Translations under genes and position numbers: made by a program | Notes under the pieces: model-generated | What the model saw: the letters and a program-made list of their open reading frames with translations, nothing else | What the model was told of the DNA's origin: nothing | Databases searched by the model: none | In this document: positions 8,227 to 16,006 of the stretch, one piece after another | How positions within the stretch are numbered: position 1 is the stretch's first letter | Layout: the number at the start of each line of letters is the position of its first letter | NCBI RefSeq assembly: GCF_041821045.1 | Contig: NZ_JBGUAW010000007.1 | Location: 124,001-188,000 of the forward strand | Length of the DNA: 64,000 bases | Reading direction: 5' to 3' | From: Thiohalorhabdus sp. Cl-TMA | Lineage (GTDB): Bacteria > Pseudomonadota > Gammaproteobacteria > Thiohalorhabdales > Thiohalorhabdaceae

Positions 8227-9584
8227 GATTCACTCTCCGCGGATTGGCGCTGTTCCGGATGGAGCCGCACGATGGTGCGGCGGTTGGGCTGGAGGTACTT
8301 GCGGGCCACCGCCCGGACCTGCTCGGGGGTCACCGCGCGGATGCGGTCCAGGTAGGTGTTCAGGTATTCGTGACCGTAGCCGATGGTCTCCAGCTTGCCG
8401 ATCTGCATGGCCTGGTAGAAAACGGAATCCCGCTGAAACACCTCGGCGGCCTCGATCTGGCGCTTCACCCGCTCCAGCTCGTCGGCGGGGACCAGCTTCT
8501 TGCGCAGGGTCCCAACCTGCTCCAACAGGGCGGATTCCAGATCCTGCAGGGAAGCGTCGGAGGATGGCGTCCCCTCCAGGTAGAACAGACCGGGCTCCCG
8601 GCTTTCCGGGTCATAGTAGACACCCGCAGCTGCCGCCACCCGCTGGTTGCGCACCAGATCGGCGGAGAACCGGGAGGAGCGCCCCTCGTCCAGGACGCCG
8701 GCCAGGACCCGCAGCGCGAATGGCTCCCACGGCTTGTCGGCGGCGGGCAGGTTGGGTGCGTGGTAACCGGCGATCAGATAGGGCACCCGCGCCCGCTCCG
8801 TGAGGTCCACGCTGCGCCTGCCGCTGATGTCCGGGTTGTAGGAGGGCTTGCGGCGCGGATCCTCGCCCCGCTCGAAGCCTCCGAAATACTTCTCCGCCAG
8901 ATCGAATACCTGCGCCGGCTTCACGTCCCCCACCACAACCAGGCGTGCGTTGCGCGGGGAATAGTATTCCTCGTACCAGGACCGGGTCTGGGCCAGCGTC
9001 AGATCCTTGAGGTCCGGCATCCAGCCGATGACCGGATCGCCGTAACCACTGGCGTCGAAGGCCACCGAGGTCAGGGTTTCCTGGGCCAGGGCCTGGGGGT
9101 TGTCCTCAACCCGCAGGCGGCGCTCTTCCATGACCACCTGGACCTCCTTTTTGAACTCCTTCTTCAGGAGCTTCAGGTTGACCATGCGGTCGGCCTCGAG
9201 CCGCAGGCCCACCTCCAGGCGGTCGGCGGCGAGCTGTTCGAAGTAGGCGGTGTAATCCTGACCGGTAAAGGCGTTCTCCTGGCCCCCGTTGCGGGCGATG
9301 ATCTCGGAGAGCTCGCCCGGCCCCACCTCCTTGGTGCCCTTGAACATCATGTGCTCGAGCACGTGGGAAATGCCGGTCTGGCCGCGAATCTCATCAAGCC
9401 CGCCAACCCGGTACCAGACCATGGAGGTAACCACGGGCGCGCGGTGGTCGGGCTTGACGAACACTTCCATGCCGTTCGACAGCGTCCGCGAGACCACGCC
9501 CCCTTGGGCCTGGACGGCCGGGGCCGCCACGGCCAGGGCGCTCGCGGCGAGGAACAGCCACACGAGCAGACGGCCTTTGAGCAT
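8223..9584 (-). CDS. M16-family zinc metallopeptidase (catalytic subunit)
   Basis: 453 residues, exported (signal peptide about 1-26 ending VQAQ). The zinc-binding HxxEH motif is present as HVLEH in GQTGISHVLEHMMFKGT, with the third ligand Glu in VVMEERR about 75 residues on. It resembles PqqL/YmxG-type processing peptidases. The start is ATG at 9584 preceded by AGGAG. The reading frame stays open a long way upstream, over ftsY on the other strand, but only this start gives a signal peptide and ribosome site. It is coupled to the non-catalytic partner downstream. Confidence 0.9.
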   Translation of the reverse strand: MLKGRLLVWLFLAASALAVAAPAVQAQGGVVSRTLSNGMEVFVKPDHRAPVVTSMVWYRVGGLDEIRGQTGISHVLEHMMFKGTKEVGPGELSEIIARNGGQENAFTGQDYTAYFEQLAADRLEVGLRLEADRMVNLKLLKKEFKKEVQVVMEERRLRVEDNPQALAQETLTSVAFDASGYGDPVIGWMPDLKDLTLAQTRSWYEEYYSPRNARLVVVGDVKPAQVFDLAEKYFGGFERGEDPRRKPSYNPDISGRRSVDLTERARVPYLIAGYHAPNLPAADKPWEPFALRVLAGVLDEGRSSRFSADLVRNQRVAAAAGVYYDPESREPGLFYLEGTPSSDASLQDLESALLEQVGTLRKKLVPADELERVKRQIEAAEVFQRDSVFYQAMQIGKLETIGYGHEYLNTYLDRIRAVTPEQVRAVARKYLQPNRRTIVRLHPEQRQSAESES

Positions 9585-9786
9585 GTCTTCTCCTAAAGTA
9601 CGGGTCCTGCGCGTTCGGGGGGCAAGCCCACACGAGTCAGAGGACGAGTGGAGGTTACGAAATAAGCAATTGATATTCAGACAGGAAATTGTCCCGGAGA
9701 GTTCCCGGGCCCTACTATGCCGGGAGCCATCCTCCCGGAGCGTGGGTCCGGCGCGGGCGCTCCGGGCTCGCCGAATGGCGGCGAAT

Positions 9787-9815
9787 TTCTGAGACAGGAC
9801 GCTAGAGGTTATCAT
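9787..9815 (+). promoter_or_regulatory. Weak candidate promoter for ftsY
   Basis: TTCTGA and TATCAT separated by 17 bases, 46 bases before the ftsY start. The -10 is good (5/6) and the -35 poor (3/6). It lies in the 276-base divergent gap between the M16 pair and ftsYEX (9585-9860), where promoters for both directions must lie. Nothing else clear was seen in the gap. Confidence 0.3.
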
Positions 9816-9860
9816 GGGCCCATGAACCGCCTGACGGCTCCCCCAACGTAGTGAGGGCGC

Positions 9861-10862
9861 ATGTTTAAGCGCAAGAACGAAATACCGGAGGCCTCCAGCG
9901 GTACCGAAGAGGGCCGTCGTGGCCTGTTCAGCCGCATGAAGCAGGGCCTCGCCAAGACCCGGGGCAGCTTCACCGAGGGCCTGGCCCGACTGGTGGCGGG
10001 CAAGAAGCAGATCGACGACGAGCTCCTGGAAGAGCTGGAGACCCTGCTGATCACCGCCGACGTGGGCGTGGAGGTCACCACGGAGATCATCGACGCCATC
10101 ACCGAACGGGTCAAACGGCGCGATCTGGATGACCCGGAGGCGCTGGTACGCGCCCTTCGGGGCTACCTGGTGGAGGCCGTCTCGGTTCCCGGGGAAATAC
10201 CGGAATGGCGGCCCGGCGAGGACAACCGCGTGGTGCTGGTGGTGGGCGTCAACGGTGTGGGCAAGACCACCACCATCGGCAAGCTTGCCGCCCGCTACCA
10301 GCAGGAGGGCCTGTCGGTCATGCTGGCCGCCGGGGATACTTTCCGCGCGGCGGCGGTGGAACAGCTCCAGCAATGGGGGCAGCGGTGCGATTGCCCCGTG
10401 GTGGCGCAGGATTCCGGGGCGGATTCCGCCTCCGTCATCCACGACGCCGTGCAGGCGGCCGCCAGCCGGGGCACCGACGTCCTGCTGGCGGATACCGCCG
10501 GGCGGCTGCACACCAAGACCAACCTCATGGAGGAGCTCACCAAGGTCCGCCGCGTGGTGAACCGGCTGGACGGCGACGCACCCCATGAGACCTGGCTGGT
10601 GGTGGATGCCACCACCGGGCAGAACGCCGTCGCCCAGGCGGAGAAGTTCAACGAGTCCGTGCCGCTGACCGGCCTGGTGGTAACCAAGCTGGACGGCACG
10701 GCCAAGGGCGGCATCGCCGTTTCGCTGGTCCGCCGCCTGGGCCTGCCCATCCGCTACATCGGCGTGGGCGAGGGGTTGGAGGACCTGCGGCCCTTCGATC
10801 CGGAGGCCTATGTGGACGCCCTGCTCGATACCGAACCGGCCGGGACTGATGCTGCGCCTTGA
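9861..10862 (+). CDS. ftsY: Signal recognition particle receptor
   Basis: 333 residues: a short charged N-terminal region, an alpha-helical N domain (about 45-110) and the GTPase G domain. P-loop GVNGVGKTTT (129-138), DTAGRL and TKLDGTAKGG are visible. FtsY docks ribosome-SRP complexes at the membrane for co-translational insertion. The acidic A domain is much shorter than in E. coli, as in many other bacteria. It begins the ftsYEX-rpoH block and its last 14 bases overlap ftsE. Confidence 0.95.
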   Translation: MFKRKNEIPEASSGTEEGRRGLFSRMKQGLAKTRGSFTEGLARLVAGKKQIDDELLEELETLLITADVGVEVTTEIIDAITERVKRRDLDDPEALVRALRGYLVEAVSVPGEIPEWRPGEDNRVVLVVGVNGVGKTTTIGKLAARYQQEGLSVMLAAGDTFRAAAVEQLQQWGQRCDCPVVAQDSGADSASVIHDAVQAAASRGTDVLLADTAGRLHTKTNLMEELTKVRRVVNRLDGDAPHETWLVVDATTGQNAVAQAEKFNESVPLTGLVVTKLDGTAKGGIAVSLVRRLGLPIRYIGVGEGLEDLRPFDPEAYVDALLDTEPAGTDAAP

Positions 10863-11502
10863 CCGCGTTTCCAAACGCTACGCCCAGGGCCATACGGCCC
10901 TGCAGGGCATCTCCCTGGAGCTGGAGCCCGGTTCCATGCATTTCCTCACCGGGCATTCCGGCGCCGGCAAGAGCACGCTCTTGAAGCTCGCCACGGCCAT
11001 GGAGCGGCCTTCCGGCGGCCGGATCTTCTTCGGCGACCAGGAGATCACCCGCATCCCGCGCCGCCGCGTTCCCCATCTGCGCCGCGCCATCGGCACGGTC
11101 TTCCAGGACCACAAGCTGCTGTACGACCGCACCGTGCACGAGAACGTGGCGCTGGCCCTGCGGGTGGCCAACTTTCCGCGGAACCGCATCCACGGGCGCG
11201 TCCAGGCGGTGCTCACCAAGGTGGGCCTGGAGGGGCACCAGAACAAGCTGCCCATCACCCTTTCCGGGGGCGAGCAGCAGCGGGTGGCCATCGCCCGCGC
11301 CCTCGTGAACAAACCCGACCTGCTGCTGGCGGACGAGCCCACGGGCAACCTGGACCAGGAGCTGGCCGACGAGATCATGGACCTGTTCTACGAGTTCCAC
11401 CAGTTCGGCATGACCGTGCTGGTGGCCACGCACGATCTCACACAGCCGAACCGGCTGGACCTGCCGCAGATCCGGCTCCAGCAGGGCCAGATGGCCGCCT
11501 GA
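10849..11502 (+). CDS. ftsE: Cell-division ABC transporter ATPase
   Basis: 217 residues. ATPase of the FtsEX complex, which acts on the divisome and, in other bacteria, on periplasmic murein hydrolase activators. Walker [10 protein letters not shown] (35-43), signature LSGGEQQ and Walker [13 protein letters not shown] are intact. The ATG at 10849, in frame with [11 protein letters not shown], was chosen over an upstream ATG at 10810 because it matches the family start. It overlaps ftsY by 14 bases and ftsX by one. Confidence 0.95.
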   Translation: MLRLDRVSKRYAQGHTALQGISLELEPGSMHFLTGHSGAGKSTLLKLATAMERPSGGRIFFGDQEITRIPRRRVPHLRRAIGTVFQDHKLLYDRTVHENVALALRVANFPRNRIHGRVQAVLTKVGLEGHQNKLPITLSGGEQQRVAIARALVNKPDLLLADEPTGNLDQELADEIMDLFYEFHQFGMTVLVATHDLTQPNRLDLPQIRLQQGQMAA

Positions 11503-12419
11503 TGCTGCCCTTTACCCCGCTTCGCCAGCACCGCGAGATATTCCGCGAGGCGGCCGCCAACCTGGCCCGCCATCCGGGCAGCACGCTCCTCACCGTGCTG
11601 GTCCTGGCGGCGGCCATGGCCTTGCCGGCGGCCCTCATGCTGGTCACGGACAACCTGGAACGGCTGACCAGCCGCTTCGATGCCCCGGGCACCCTGAACG
11701 TCTTCCTCGCTTCGGAGACCGACCGACCGGTGGCGGACATCGAATCCCGGCTCCTTGGGCTCGACGACGTGGCATCCGTTTCCTACACCCCCCCGGACCA
11801 GGCACTCGAAGAGGCGGCCCGGCTCCTGGACCTGGGCGACGCCCTGGGCGGCCTGTCGGAGAACCCGCTGCCCGGGAGCTTCCGCGTGACCGTGGCCGCC
11901 GGCCGGCGCGGACCCGATCGGCTGGCGCGCCTGGCGGACAGCATCGGCGGCTGGCCGGGCGTGGATCGGGTCCAGTACGAGCGCCAATGGGTGGAGCGGT
12001 TTCAGGCTTCCGTGGGCTTTCTCCGGAGCGTGGGCAGCGTAACCGCCCTGCTCCTGGGAGGCGTGGTGGTGCTGGTCATCGGCAACACCATCCGCCTGGC
12101 GGTGGCGGCGCGGCGCAGGGAGATCGAGGTCATCAAGATGATCGGCGCCACCGACGCCTTCGTCCGCCTTCCCTTCCTCTACACGGGACTGCTGCAGGGG
12201 GCTCTGGCGGCCCTGGGGGCGTGCATCCTGGTAGCCGTGGCGCTGGGCTTCCTGGAAGGGGCCATCGCTGATCTGGCGTCCCAATACGGGGCCCGATTCA
12301 CCCTGGAGGGACCCGGCTTGCGCTATCTGGGCGCGCTACTTCTGGCCGGTGCCGGCCTCGGCTGGCTGGGCTCCCGCTTGGCGGTCGGCCGGCACCTTCG
12401 GGATATCGAGCCTGCCTAG
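11502..12419 (+). CDS. ftsX: Cell-division ABC transporter permease
   Basis: 305 residues with the FtsX layout: cytoplasmic N-terminus, TM1 at about 30-50, a periplasmic loop, and three TM segments in the C-terminal half (about 180-290). REIEVIKMIGATDAFVR is the conserved cytoplasmic loop contacting FtsE. The start codon shares one base with the ftsE stop (TGATG), so the two are translationally coupled. Confidence 0.93.
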   Translation: MLPFTPLRQHREIFREAAANLARHPGSTLLTVLVLAAAMALPAALMLVTDNLERLTSRFDAPGTLNVFLASETDRPVADIESRLLGLDDVASVSYTPPDQALEEAARLLDLGDALGGLSENPLPGSFRVTVAAGRRGPDRLARLADSIGGWPGVDRVQYERQWVERFQASVGFLRSVGSVTALLLGGVVVLVIGNTIRLAVAARRREIEVIKMIGATDAFVRLPFLYTGLLQGALAALGACILVAVALGFLEGAIADLASQYGARFTLEGPGLRYLGALLLAGAGLGWLGSRLAVGRHLRDIEPA

Positions 12420-12462
12420 TACCCCTTGGTGACCATTCACGAGCCCGTTTAACATCAGCACC

Positions 12463-12491
12463 CTTGAATTCGGCGGGACGAATCCCCATTT
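12463..12491 (+). promoter_or_regulatory. Sigma-32 (heat-shock) type promoter upstream of rpoH
   Basis: CTTGAAT (12463-12469), a 14-base spacer, then CCCCATTT (12484-12491). The heat-shock consensus is CTTGAAA-N11-16-CCCCATNT, so the -35 matches six of seven positions and the -10 matches throughout. This suggests positive autoregulation of rpoH. Expected leader about 160 bases. Confidence 0.65.
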
Positions 12492-12516
12492 TAGGAAAGA
12501 GTCCAATCCGTCCTCT

Positions 12517-12544
12517 GGAACTTCCTTCAGCCATCGGGCTCTAA
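12517..12544 (+). promoter_or_regulatory. Sigma-E (RpoE) type promoter upstream of rpoH
   Basis: GGAACTT (12517-12523) and TCTAA (12540-12544) with 16 bases between. The -35 is identical to the RpoE consensus and the -10 close to TCTGA/GTCTAA. E. coli rpoH also has an RpoE promoter, so envelope stress feeding into heat-shock sigma synthesis is plausible. Expected start near 12551, leader about 108 bases. Confidence 0.6.
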
Positions 12545-12658
12545 GAAAATACGACGGTGGCAGAAGGAGTTACGGAACCGCTTCCGGCCAGCCCGGCTGT
12601 AAGCCACCGAGGAAAAGAACCAGGAACTCGCTTCCCAACCAAGGGGGAGGTTTCGCCC

Positions 12659-13528
12659 ATGGCTTCCAAAAGCCTGGCACTCTCGATCGACGCCCATAGC
12701 GGCTCTCTAGAGAGCTATCTTTCCTACGTACGCCGGCTTCCTCTGCTCTCCTGGGAGGAGGAGCAGGATTACGCCCGCCGGTACCGTGGCGAGGAGGATC
12801 TCGAAGCCGCCCGTGCCCTGGTTCTGTCCCATCTCCGGGTGGTGGTGCGGATCGCGCGCGGCTACCAGGACTACGGACTGCCCTTCGCCGACCTGATCCA
12901 GGAAGGCAACATCGGCCTCATGAAGGCGGTGAAGAACTTCGATCCGGATCGCGGGGTGCGACTGGTGAGCTTCGCCGTGCACTGGATCCGGGCCGAGATC
13001 CACGAGTACATCCTGCGCAATTGGCGGATGGTGAAGGTCGCCACCACCAAGGCGCAGCGGAAGCTGTTCTTCAATCTCCGCAAGGCCAAGAAGCACCTCT
13101 CCTGGCTGTCCCGGGAGGAGGCCCGAGACATCGCCGAGGACCTGCAGGTCCCCGAGGAGCAGGTACTGAAAATGGACGCGGTGATGTCGCGCGGCGACCA
13201 GTCCCTCAACGAGCCCATCGGTGAGGACGAGGAAGGCGACACCCGGGTGGACATGCTCGCCGACGGCGGAGCCACCGTCGAGGAAGAGCTGGCCGAATCC
13301 GAACAGAAGCAGCGCACCGGTCAGGCCCTTTCGCGGGCCCTCGCCAACCTGGACGATCGCAGCCGCAATATCATTCAGCGCCGCTGGCTCGCCGAACAGC
13401 CGGCCACGCTCCAGGAGCTCGCCGATCAGTACGAGGTCTCCGCGGAGCGGGTTCGTCAGATCGAGCGCAAGGCGCTTACCAAGCTGCAGGGCCCCATCTC
13501 GGAGGCCATGGAGGCCGAAAACGGTTGA
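12659..13528 (+). CDS. rpoH: RNA polymerase heat-shock sigma factor (sigma-32)
   Basis: 289 residues. Regions 2.1-2.4 (about 50-125: DLIQEGNIGLMKAVKNFDPDRG, SFAVHWIRAEIHEYILRNWR) are followed by the RpoH box QRKLFFNLRK (133-142), which distinguishes RpoH from other sigma factors, and by a region 4 helix-turn-helix (TLQELADQYEVSAERVRQIERKA). ATG at 12659 follows AAGGGGGAGG by 8 bases; upstream in-frame starts lack a ribosome site. It follows ftsX with its own promoters and directs transcription of chaperones and proteases after heat shock. Confidence 0.96.
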   Translation: MASKSLALSIDAHSGSLESYLSYVRRLPLLSWEEEQDYARRYRGEEDLEAARALVLSHLRVVVRIARGYQDYGLPFADLIQEGNIGLMKAVKNFDPDRGVRLVSFAVHWIRAEIHEYILRNWRMVKVATTKAQRKLFFNLRKAKKHLSWLSREEARDIAEDLQVPEEQVLKMDAVMSRGDQSLNEPIGEDEEGDTRVDMLADGGATVEEELAESEQKQRTGQALSRALANLDDRSRNIIQRRWLAEQPATLQELADQYEVSAERVRQIERKALTKLQGPISEAMEAENG

Positions 13529-14129
13529 GACGCCGAGGCTCCTCCTCGTAACCGAACGGCACCGCACCGGCGGACGACCGCTGCTGGGCGTGGTGGAGGA
13601 GGCCTTGCGTGCGAACCTGCCCGCAGTGCAATTCCGCGACCGCGATCTCCCCGAGGAGGAGGCCTGGGAATACGCGGCTGCCCTCCGCGAGGCCACACGC
13701 AGGCGGGGTGCCCTCCTGTTCGTGAACGGGCGTCCGGAGCTCGCCCGGGCGGTTCGGGCGGATGGTCTGCACCTCCCCGAGGGCTATCCCCGTCCGCCAA
13801 CCACGGAGTGGAGCGGAGTGCTCACCGTGGCCGCCCATGACGGGCACGGCCTGGAGCGTGCCCGGCAGGTACATGCGGACTTCGCCCTTCTCTCTCCCCT
13901 GTTCGACACCCGCAGCCATCCGGATACCGAACCGCTGGGGCCCAAGCGCTTCGCCGCACTGGCCGCCGAAAGCCCGGTTCCTCTGGTGGCCCTCGGCGGC
14001 ATCAACGCCGGGAACGCCCACCTTGCCCGGGAATCCGGAGCCCGCGGCGTGGCCTGCATGGACGCCATCCTCGGGGCGCCGGATATTGCCGGAGCGGTGT
14101 CGGACCTGCTCGCCGCCTTCGGCGACTAG
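13527..14129 (+). CDS. TMP-synthase-like (ThiE/TenI-fold) protein without a canonical start codon
   Basis: About 200 residues of a TIM-barrel protein like thiamine-phosphate synthase. Visible motifs: RLLLVTER (first strand), AVQFRDRDL, LFVNGRPELARAVRADGLHL, FALLSPLFDTRSHPDTEPLG and PVPLVALGGIN. The FVNGRPEL and SPLFDTRSHP forms resemble the domain fused to Nudix (MutT) hydrolases in Pseudomonas rather than true ThiE. Similarity starts at the rpoH stop, in the +1 frame, and no ATG, GTG or TTG is available from inside rpoH to GTG at 13590, which would remove the first strand. Initiation is unresolved: near-cognate start, +1 frameshift at the rpoH UGA, or an indel. Function unknown. Confidence 0.7.
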   Translation, partial: ETPRLLLVTERHRTGGRPLLGVVEEALRANLPAVQFRDRDLPEEEAWEYAAALREATRRRGALLFVNGRPELARAVRADGLHLPEGYPRPPTTEWSGVLTVAAHDGHGLERARQVHADFALLSPLFDTRSHPDTEPLGPKRFAALAAESPVPLVALGGINAGNAHLARESGARGVACMDAILGAPDIAGAVSDLLAAFGD

Positions 14130-14262
14130 CTTCCAAAGTCCCCACTCCTCCAGAAGCTCGGTTACGGCGCGGGACTGACCCCATTTGTTCGGTTCGGTTT
14201 CGGGAAAGGCGACGTCTTGCCCACGCCTGTACGGCGGGAGATGCGGAGCCCGACCGGTAGCT

Positions 14263-14682
14263 CTAGAGGGGATCGAACAGGCCGTGGCCGGCCAGATGGC
14301 GCAGCAGGGGACCGTTGGCGCCCGGCATGGCGGCCGCCTCCGCCCACAGCTCCGCCTTCTCCGCCCAGCGGATAGCCTGGCCCTCCAGGCCGCTGGGCTC
14401 GCCCGCGAAGCGGGTCACCAGGAAGGGATAGAGCCGCACGGCATAGTCCCGTTGCGCATGATCGAAGGCGGGATACGGATGGGCCTCCGCAACGCGGATA
14501 CCCAGCTCCTCCGCCAGCTCCCGGAAGAGTGCCGCCTCCGCGGACTCCCGCGCTTCGAGCTTGCCCCCGGGGAATTCCCAGGTGCCGCCGCCCGGACCCT
14601 CCGGGTCGCGGCTCCCGAGCAGAAAGTATTCCTCCCACCGCACCAGTCCCACCGCCACATATAGCTCGGGCTGCGACGACAC
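14263..14682 (-). CDS. mutT: Nudix hydrolase, MutT-like
   Basis: 139 residues. A complete Nudix box spans about 40-62 (G40, E46, REL and EEL to 60, G61), the metal site that hydrolyses nucleoside diphosphates linked to a moiety; MutT removes 8-oxo-dGTP. GTG at 14682 follows GGAGG by about 6 bases and gives the short N-terminus expected before ELYVAVGLV. It lies downstream of secA-argJ, its usual place in gammaproteobacteria, but lacks the C-terminal TMP-synthase-like domain of many relatives; that domain is encoded convergently at 13527-14129. Confidence 0.87.
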   Translation of the reverse strand: MSSQPELYVAVGLVRWEEYFLLGSRDPEGPGGGTWEFPGGKLEARESAEAALFRELAEELGIRVAEAHPYPAFDHAQRDYAVRLYPFLVTRFAGEPSGLEGQAIRWAEKAELWAEAAAMPGANGPLLRHLAGHGLFDPL

Positions 14683-14777
14683 GGCTTTCCCTCCTGATGT
14701 GCTCCGGTCACCCGCCCGACCCGCGGGCACCCGGAGTCAACGGTCCACGGCGTCGGTATGGCGACGCGGGCGGGCGC

Positions 14778-16004
14778 CTAGGTGCGGTATTCGGCGTTGA
14801 TGGTCACGTATTCGTGGGAGAGGTCGCAGGTCCAGAGGTGGGCCCTTCCCGCGCCCCGGCCCAGATCGAGGTGCAGGGTCACCTCCTCGGGGGCCATGGC
14901 CGCTTCTCCGGCCTCCTCGGTATAGTCCGGGGCGCGCACGCCGCCCCGAACCACGCATACCTCGCCGATGTGCAGGGTCACTCCGCTCCAGTCCAGCTCC
15001 TCCGGGGCCGCCGCCCCGGCGGCCATCAGGATCCGGCCCCAGTTCGGATCGGTCGCGTAGGCGGCCGTCTTTACCAGCGGCGAGCATCCGATTCGGCTGG
15101 CGATGGCCTCGGCCTCGGCGGTATCCGCTCCCCCGGTAACCTGGACGGTAAGGAGCTTAGTGGCCCCCTCCCCGTCCCGGACGATGGCCAGGGCCAGATC
15201 CTTGCACACCGCTTCCACCGCTTCGGCCACGGTCCCGAAGCGGGGATCGGTGACGTCGGCGATCGGCGCGATCCCCGCCTGGCCGGTGGCGCTCAGCGTT
15301 AGCGCATCGTTGGTGGAGGTGTCCCCGTCCACGCTGATGCGGTTGAAGCTTTCCCCCACCGCCTTGCGCAGCATGGCTTCCAGCGGGACGTCCTGAACCG
15401 GGGCGTCGGTGGCCACGAAGGCGAGCATGGTGGCCATGTTGGGGTGGATCATCCCGGAGCCCTTGGCGATCCCGGTCACATGCACGGACGTCCCGTCCAC
15501 GGTAACGGTCCGGCTGGCGCCCTTGAGGCGGGTGTCCGTGGTGCCGATGGCTGCCGCCGCGTCCCACCAGGCCTCCGGCTCCTCCCGGAGCCTATCGCCG
15601 CAGACGGGCAGGGCCCGCTCGAAGGGAGCCAGCGGCAGGGGATCGCCGATGACGCCCGTGGAGAAGGGAAGGACGGCATCGGCCTCCACCTCCAGCAGCT
15701 CCGCGGCGAGCCGGCAGCTTTCCCGCGCCACCTCCATCCCGGCGTCGCCGGTGCTGGCGTTGGCATTGCCGGAATTGATCACCAGGGCCCGGGGCGCCGC
15801 GGCGCGCAGATGCTCCTCGGCCACCAGGACGGGGGCGGCGCGAAGCCGGTTTCGGGTGAAAACGGCGGCGGTGCGGCTTCCGGGTGCCAGCGCCATCACC
15901 ACGAGGTCCTCGTGGTCGGTATACTTGAAGCCGCCCGCCCCGGTCCCCAGGCGCACCCCCGGGACCGGCGCCAGCGCGGGCCGGTGATCCGCACCCACTG
16001 CCAC
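14778..16004 (-). CDS. argJ: Bifunctional ornithine acetyltransferase / N-acetylglutamate synthase
   Basis: 408 residues. It recycles the acetyl group between N-acetylornithine and glutamate in arginine synthesis. The proenzyme cleaves itself before the nucleophilic threonine, here Thr192 in KGSGMIHPNMATML, giving alpha and beta chains. GVIGDPLP and NTNDALT-like stretches (STNDALT) support the family. It starts two bases after the secA stop, in a secA-argJ-mutT arrangement. Confidence 0.95.
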   Translation of the reverse strand: MAVGADHRPALAPVPGVRLGTGAGGFKYTDHEDLVVMALAPGSRTAAVFTRNRLRAAPVLVAEEHLRAAAPRALVINSGNANASTGDAGMEVARESCRLAAELLEVEADAVLPFSTGVIGDPLPLAPFERALPVCGDRLREEPEAWWDAAAAIGTTDTRLKGASRTVTVDGTSVHVTGIAKGSGMIHPNMATMLAFVATDAPVQDVPLEAMLRKAVGESFNRISVDGDTSTNDALTLSATGQAGIAPIADVTDPRFGTVAEAVEAVCKDLALAIVRDGEGATKLLTVQVTGGADTAEAEAIASRIGCSPLVKTAAYATDPNWGRILMAAGAAAPEELDWSGVTLHIGEVCVVRGGVRAPDYTEEAGEAAMAPEEVTLHLDLGRGAGRAHLWTCDLSHEYVTINAEYRT

Positions 16005-16006
16005 GG

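Noticed and set aside
9585-10874. Upstream half of an 883-residue open frame joined to the M16 peptidase
   Set aside because: It runs antisense to ftsY, has no family features, and the signal peptide plus AGGAG site place the true start at 9584.
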